DNA of 16,062 nucleotides from an uncultured Lachnospiraceae bacterium (GTDB taxonomy: Bacteria; Bacillota_A; Clostridia; Lachnospirales; Lachnospiraceae): NCBI GenBank assembly GCA_910587905.1, contig CAJUOF010000066.1, positions 1 to 16,062 of the forward strand, read 5' to 3'. The notes under the pieces are model-generated. The model was not told the DNA's origin. It was given only the letters and a program-made list of their open reading frames with translations, and searched no databases. Below are positions 12,696 through 16,062 of the stretch, in pieces. The first letter of the stretch is position 1, and every line of letters starts with the position of its first letter. The position numbers and the translations under genes are program-made.

Positions 12696-13403
12696 ATGAA
12701 GCGGATCATTCTGATGGTGGTGCGGCTGTTTTTCATGGCTCCCGTCTGGTTTTTCAAAATATGGAGCTGGGGAAGGAATGACAGGCACACGGAGAAGGAA
12801 AAGTTCGAGCTGCTCCGCCATGTGACCACCCGCGCCAACCGGGCGGGAAGGGTGACCATCGAGCCCCACGGCCTGGAAAATCTTCCGGAAGAGCCGGGCT
12901 ATGTGATGTTTCCCAACCACCAGGGGCTGTTTGACGTGCTGGGGTTTCTGGAGACCTCCCCTCAGCCCTTCACGGTGGTCATGAAAAAGGAGGTGGAGAA
13001 TGTGATCCTGCTGAAGCAGGTGCGCGTTCTCCTGAAGGCCCAGTGCATGGACCGGGAGGATATCCGGGATTCCCTGCGGGTCATCAACCGGATGACGGAG
13101 GAAGTGAAGGCGGGCAGGAATTACCTGATCTTCCCGGAGGGCACCAGGAGCAGGAACGGCAACCATCTGCTGGATTTTAAGGGGGGCAGCTTCAAGAGCG
13201 CGGTGAACGCCCGCTGCCCCATCGTCCCGGTGGCGGTGATTGACAGTTACCAGGCCTTCGACACCCATTCCGTCCGTCCCGTGACCGTGAAGCTCCACTA
13301 CCTCCCGCCCCTTGTCTGGGAAGAATACCAGGGCATGCGTACCAAGGAGATCGCCGCCCTGGTGAAGGCTCGGATTGAAGCCGTAATTGCACAGAACGCC
13401 TGA
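12696..13403 (+). CDS. PlsC-type 1-acyl-sn-glycerol-3-phosphate acyltransferase
   Basis: This membrane-bound acyltransferase of the LPLAT family normally converts lysophosphatidate to phosphatidate. The 235-residue product has an N-terminal hydrophobic segment (residues 1-20), the catalytic NHxxxxD block (NHQGLFD, H75 and D80), and the substrate-binding FPEGTRS block (146-152) followed by FKGGSFKSAV and IVPVAV. Its start lies 3 bases after the isomerase stop, and no clear Shine-Dalgarno sequence precedes it, so translation is probably coupled to the isomerase. A lipid enzyme inside a sugar operon is unusual; a link through DHAP and glycerol-3-phosphate is possible but speculative, and it could be a passenger gene. 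A separate promoter for the next gene follows. Confidence 0.92.
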   Translation: MKRIILMVVRLFFMAPVWFFKIWSWGRNDRHTEKEKFELLRHVTTRANRAGRVTIEPHGLENLPEEPGYVMFPNHQGLFDVLGFLETSPQPFTVVMKKEVENVILLKQVRVLLKAQCMDREDIRDSLRVINRMTEEVKAGRNYLIFPEGTRSRNGNHLLDFKGGSFKSAVNARCPIVPVAVIDSYQAFDTHSVRPVTVKLHYLPPLVWEEYQGMRTKEIAALVKARIEAVIAQNA

Positions 13404-13422
13404 TCAAGGAGTTTTTATTTTA

Positions 13423-13451
13423 TTGATTATTGGGCCGAAACAGGTTATAAT
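13423..13451 (+). promoter_or_regulatory. Promoter of the DeoR-type regulator gene
   Basis: TTGATT (13423-13428) and a consensus TATAAT (13446-13451) have a 17-base spacer. The start codon at 13485 follows a purine-rich AGGGGGC ribosome binding site. Confidence 0.78.
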
Positions 13452-13484
13452 GAACACATAGTATGTAAAAATCAGGGGGCTCTT

Positions 13485-14255
13485 ATGTTTTCGGAGGAGA
13501 GGAAAGAGAAGATACTGGAGATTGTCAACCGGAAGAAGTCGGTGAAGGTCTCGGAGCTGAGCGAGGTCTTAAAGACCTCGGAGGTGACGGTGCGGCGGGA
13601 TCTGGACGAGCTGCACAATGAGCAGAAGCTGTACCGGACCCACGGCGGAGCGTTGATCTTGAATCACGGGCAATATGAGCTTCCGTGGCAGGAGCTGGCG
13701 GTTCTCCAGATCGAGGAAAAACGGAAGATCGCCAGGAGGGCCATCAAATATGTCTGTGACAACGACGTCATCATTCTGGACGATTCCACCACGGTTCTGG
13801 AGCTTGCAAAGCTGATTGCGGCGGGCAGCTACGGCAATCTGACGGTGGTCTGCATCGCCATCCCGTCTGTGAACGTGCTCCTTGCCAACCGGGGGATCCG
13901 GGTGATCGTGGTGGGCGGGCCGGTCGTGAACAAGACGAATGCGGTTCTCGGCAGCACGGCGGAGGAGATGATTCGCAGCATGCATGCGGATAAATGTTTC
14001 ATCGGGCTCAACGGCATCCATCCGGACGGTGTTTACATGGCCAGCAGCTTTGAAGAGATGTCGATCAAGCAGCGGATGTTGGAGGCTTCCCGGCATAAAT
14101 TCGTGCTGGCGGACCATACGAAGTTCGGACAGACCTCCTTCCTCAAGGTAACGGATCTGGCGGAAAGCATCGACTGTCTGATCACGGACAAACGGGTGGA
14201 GGATTTTGATTACTCGGTGATCGAGAAGAAAACCAACCTGGAGGTCGCCGGGTAG
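13485..14255 (+). CDS. DeoR-family transcriptional regulator
   Basis: DeoR-family proteins are repressors of sugar catabolism that sense phosphorylated sugars. The 256-residue product has the N-terminal winged helix-turn-helix (ERKEKILEIVNRKKSVKVSELSEVLKTSEVTVRRDLDEL, about residues 5-43) followed by the family's LYRTHGGA. The C-terminal sensor domain has VIILDDSTTVLELAKLI, LTVVCIAIPSVNVL, RVIVVGGPVV, KCFIGLNGIHPDGVYMASSFEEMSIKQRMLEAS and FVLADHTKFGQTSF, all typical. It has its own promoter and terminator, and lies between the isomerase/kinase block and the ABC transporter. It probably senses a sugar phosphate made by the DAK-type kinase and controls one or both flanking units, but this is inference. 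Confidence 0.96.
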   Translation: MFSEERKEKILEIVNRKKSVKVSELSEVLKTSEVTVRRDLDELHNEQKLYRTHGGALILNHGQYELPWQELAVLQIEEKRKIARRAIKYVCDNDVIILDDSTTVLELAKLIAAGSYGNLTVVCIAIPSVNVLLANRGIRVIVVGGPVVNKTNAVLGSTAEEMIRSMHADKCFIGLNGIHPDGVYMASSFEEMSIKQRMLEASRHKFVLADHTKFGQTSFLKVTDLAESIDCLITDKRVEDFDYSVIEKKTNLEVAG

Positions 14256-14305
14256 AAGCCGAAAAGGGGCACGGAGATAAAAAGAAAATAAAAAGAAAGT
14301 AAAAG

Positions 14306-14337
14306 CAAGAGCGTTTTTGGGCGCTCTTTGTTTTTTT
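14306..14337 (+). terminator. Intrinsic terminator after the DeoR-type gene
   Basis: AAGAGCG (14307-14313) pairs with CGCTCTT (14322-14328) around an eight-base loop and is followed by TG and seven T residues. This is a standard Rho-independent terminator that ends the regulator transcript before the ABC transporter promoter. Confidence 0.9.
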
Positions 14338-14369
14338 GCCTTAAAAACAAAAAATTTGTGAAGTTGTTA

Positions 14370-14398
14370 TTGACAAATATGTGATTAAATGATATAAA
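14370..14398 (+). promoter_or_regulatory. Promoter of the sugar ABC transporter genes
   Basis: TTGACA (14370-14375) and TATAAA (14393-14398) are 17 bases apart. A leader of about 175 bases follows, AT-rich at first and then strongly GC-rich, before the AAGGAGAGG ribosome binding site (14564-14572). Confidence 0.8.
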
Positions 14399-14458
14399 AA
14401 GAAAAGAGAAACAAACAAATCATAATCAAAAAAAAGCGAAATCAAAAATAAGAAATCA
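14382..14458. promoter_or_regulatory. Clustered AATCA motifs, candidate operator array
   Basis: AATCA occurs at 14418-14422, 14424-14428, 14440-14444 and 14454-14458, and its complement TGATT lies in the promoter spacer at 14382-14386. Multiple short repeats at a promoter are common for DeoR-type operators, and such a regulator is encoded directly upstream. AT-rich composition makes chance occurrence plausible. Confidence 0.3.
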
Positions 14459-14490
14459 TTCAAAAAACAAAGTCTTGTCCGATCAGGTAA

Positions 14491-14547
14491 TGGCGGCGGG
14501 CCGTCCGGCGGCTGTCTGTTTCAGGCGGCGGGAGGGCGGCGGCTGTT
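14491..14547 (+). other. GC-rich G-run segment in the leader of the binding-protein gene
   Basis: After about 130 bases of A/T-rich sequence the leader becomes GC-rich. It carries the 10-mer CGGCGGCTGT twice (about 14507-14516 and 14537-14546) and six closely spaced G runs (14524-14542), compatible with a two-tetrad quadruplex. It lies about 35 bases before the start codon. No known riboswitch is recognised. Confidence 0.4.
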
Positions 14548-14581
14548 TATTATAAAAAAAGAAAAGGAGAGGAAACAAGAA

Positions 14582-15664
14582 ATGAAAAGAAAAGTGTTAA
14601 GTCTGCTTCTTGCAGCAACGATGGTTCTTTCTCTGGCGGCCTGCGGCGGCGACAAGAAGGAAGAGACGGCGGCACCCACTGAGGCGGCGACGGAAGCCGC
14701 AAAGGAGACCGAGGCGGCAAAGGATACGGAAGCCGCGGCGGATACGACCGCGGCGGCGGACACCCAGGCCGCTTCCGGCGAGACCAAGACGATCACCATC
14801 GGCTACGCTCCTGCGACCCTGAACAATGCGTTCTGGCTGGCAGTGAAGGACGGCGTGCAGAAGGCCATTGAGGAGAGAACCGGTTATGAGGTAACTCTGG
14901 TTGACATCGATGCCGGCGGCGACCAGGCCAAGATGAACGACGGTATCAGCAACCTGTTAGGCGCCGGCTGCGACGCCATGCTGGTAGCTCCCGCCGACTC
15001 CACCGCGGCGATGTCCGCTCTGGAAGAGTGTAAGAACGCGGGCGTTCCCGTCATCAACTTCGATACTCCCGTGGACAACAGCACCGGGATCGTGGAGACC
15101 ATCATCGCTTCCGACAACTACAATGCCGGTTACGTGGTAGGCAAAGATGCCGCCGAGAAGATGCCTGATGACGCCAAGATCCTGATCTTAAACTCCGACC
15201 GTGCAAGCGCATGCGTACAGCGTAAGCAGGGCTTCAAGGACGCCCTGGACGAGAGCGGCAAGAAGTACACCATCATCAACGACCTGGACGGCCAGGGCGA
15301 TCTGGAAGTTTCCCTGGGCGTCGTCAGCAACGCGATCGTGGCTGACCCTGACCTGGACGTGATCTTCGCGGTAAACGATCCTTCCGCCATGGGTTCCGTC
15401 AATGCGATCCAGCAGGCGACGGTTGAGCTTGAGAAGGACATCATGGTATACGGCGTGGACGGAAATCCCGATGCCAAGCTGATGATCAAGAACGGCGACA
15501 TGGAGGGAACCGGTTCCCAGTCTCCTGAGACCCTGGGCTACGAGTCCATGATGGCGGCTTTCGATGTTCTGGAAGGAAAGAGCATTGAGCCTGAGATCGT
15601 TGTTGACACCTTCCTGATCACTGCCGAGAACGTAGACGAGTTCGGTACGGACGGCTGGCAGTAA
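14582..15664 (+). CDS. Sugar-binding lipoprotein of an ABC transporter (RbsB-like, Peripla_BP_4 type)
   Basis: This is the extracellular solute receptor of a ribose/galactose-type ABC importer. The 360-residue product begins with a lipoprotein signal (MKRKVLSLLLAATMVLSLAAC, lipobox LAAC, acylated C21). It is followed by an Ala/Thr/Glu-rich tether (about residues 24-67) typical of Lachnospiraceae surface lipoproteins. The mature fold starts at TITIGYAPATLNNAFWLAVKDGVQ and includes GCDAMLVAPADSTAAMSAL, AGVPVINFDTPVD, DNYNAGYVVGKDAAE, ILNSDRASACVQRKQGFKDAL, VIFAVNDPSAMGSVNAI and VYGVDGNPDAKLMIKNGDMEGTGSQSPETLGYESM, all class I sugar-binder hallmarks. The ligand is not predictable. A hairpin separates it from the ATPase gene, probably allowing higher expression of the receptor. 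Confidence 0.96.
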   Translation: MKRKVLSLLLAATMVLSLAACGGDKKEETAAPTEAATEAAKETEAAKDTEAAADTTAAADTQAASGETKTITIGYAPATLNNAFWLAVKDGVQKAIEERTGYEVTLVDIDAGGDQAKMNDGISNLLGAGCDAMLVAPADSTAAMSALEECKNAGVPVINFDTPVDNSTGIVETIIASDNYNAGYVVGKDAAEKMPDDAKILILNSDRASACVQRKQGFKDALDESGKKYTIINDLDGQGDLEVSLGVVSNAIVADPDLDVIFAVNDPSAMGSVNAIQQATVELEKDIMVYGVDGNPDAKLMIKNGDMEGTGSQSPETLGYESMMAAFDVLEGKSIEPEIVVDTFLITAENVDEFGTDGWQ

Positions 15665-15720
15665 GAGTTTCGGACCGGACGAAGGTTCGGACAACCGGAT
15701 AAGGATTGATAAAAAATGCG

Positions 15721-15743
15721 GGAGCAGCCGTTCTGGCTGCTCC
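15721..15743 (+). terminator. Hairpin between binding-protein and ATPase genes (partial terminator)
   Basis: A perfect 9-bp stem GGAGCAGCC/GGCTGCTCC closes a GTTCT loop, followed by the weak tract TATTTAAAAG. It lies between receptor and ATPase genes, where such hairpins commonly protect the receptor mRNA or cause partial termination. Confidence 0.75.
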
Positions 15744-15766
15744 TATTTAAAAGTAGAGGTGGAAAG

Positions 15767-16062
15767 ATGCCGAAAACATTGGTAGAAATGACGAATATCT
15801 CGAAATCGTTTCCTGGCGTGAAAGCACTGGACAATGCGCAGCTTACCCTGTACGAAGGAGAGGTATTGGGTCTTTTGGGGGAAAACGGGGCAGGAAAGTC
15901 TACCCTGATGAATGTATTGGGCGGTATTTACAAGCCCGATACGGGGAGTATCAAGATCGACGGACAGGAAGTGACGATCGGAAGTGTCGTGGAGGCGCAG
16001 AAGCTTGGGGTGGCGTTCATCCACCAGGAGATCGCACTGGTGCCCTATCTGTCGGTGGCGGA
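15767..16062 (+). CDS. Sugar ABC transporter ATP-binding protein (RbsA/MglA-like), N-terminal part
   Basis: This is the start of the ATPase that powers the importer, cut by the window end after about 98 codons. ATG 15767 follows AGAGGTGG. The product (MPKTLVEMTNISKSFPGVKAL...) shows the typical N-terminus of duplicated-domain sugar ATPases, the Walker A motif GENGAGKST, the following LMNVLGGIYKPDTGSI segment, and the Q-loop FIHQE. The IHQE form with LVPYLSVAE is characteristic of the RbsA/MglA/XylG group, whose members have two ATPase domains and about 500 residues. The permease gene is expected downstream. Its base composition appears lower in GC than the binding-protein gene. Confidence 0.95.
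   Translation, partial: MPKTLVEMTNISKSFPGVKALDNAQLTLYEGEVLGLLGENGAGKSTLMNVLGGIYKPDTGSIKIDGQEVTIGSVVEAQKLGVAFIHQEIALVPYLSVA

Noticed and set aside
11595..13298. 567-residue open frame on the minus strand opposite the isomerase and acyltransferase genes
   Set aside because: It is a by-product of the strong GC3 bias of the plus-strand genes; its translation is His/Gly/Leu-rich with no recognisable domain and it has no promoter or ribosome binding site.

Overview
ORGANISM. The window looks like chromosomal DNA of a Clostridia-class Bacillota, most likely a Lachnospiraceae-type gut anaerobe. Reasons: strong GGAGG ribosome binding sites, sigma-A type TTGACA/TATAAT promoters with 17-base spacers, the rpmG-secE-nusG-rplK-rplA-rplJ-rplL order, an L10 leader followed by an intrinsic terminator, and a sugar-binding lipoprotein with a long Ala/Thr/Glu linker after the lipobox cysteine. 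This is an inference; no 16S gene is present. LAYOUT. (1) 2-610: 3' end of an AGCS-type sodium:alanine/glycine symporter. (2) 754-1164: small exported-looking protein with TEAP repeats and a Cys/His-rich, DxNxDG-containing tail, behind its own promoter. (3) 1231-4935: translation/secretion block: rpmG (L33), secE, nusG, rplK (L11), rplA (L1), rplJ (L10) and rplL (L7/L12). It has three leader elements: two copies of a 23S-rRNA-mimicking L1-binding motif (one before rplK, one before rplA) and an L10 leader with a terminator before rplJ. A 24-bp perfect inverted-repeat terminator closes the block, and rpoB does not follow. (4) 4951-7878: a probable two-gene operon, an NhaC-family antiporter and an isoaspartyl dipeptidase (iadA) with all expected metal ligands, behind a perfect-consensus promoter and ending in a bidirectional terminator. 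(5) 7923-8975, minus strand: a LacI-family regulator divergent from the next block. (6) 9256-13403: a GC-rich block: fused DhaK-DhaL kinase, a 216-nt long imperfect hairpin, a fucose/arabinose-isomerase-superfamily enzyme and a PlsC-type acyltransferase. (7) 13485-14255: a DeoR-family regulator with its own promoter and terminator. (8) 14370-16062: an RbsB-like lipoprotein and the start of an RbsA/MglA-like ABC ATPase cut by the window edge. HOW IT MAY WORK. Regions 5-8 read as a carbohydrate uptake and catabolism locus. An ABC transporter would import a sugar or polyol, the isomerase would make a ketose, and the DAK-type kinase would phosphorylate it, with LacI and DeoR regulators in control. 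The substrate cannot be read from the sequence. The combination of a fucose/arabinose-type isomerase, a DAK kinase and an embedded PlsC is the best candidate here for an undescribed pathway. The 216-nt foldback element inside that operon is the most striking non-coding structure.
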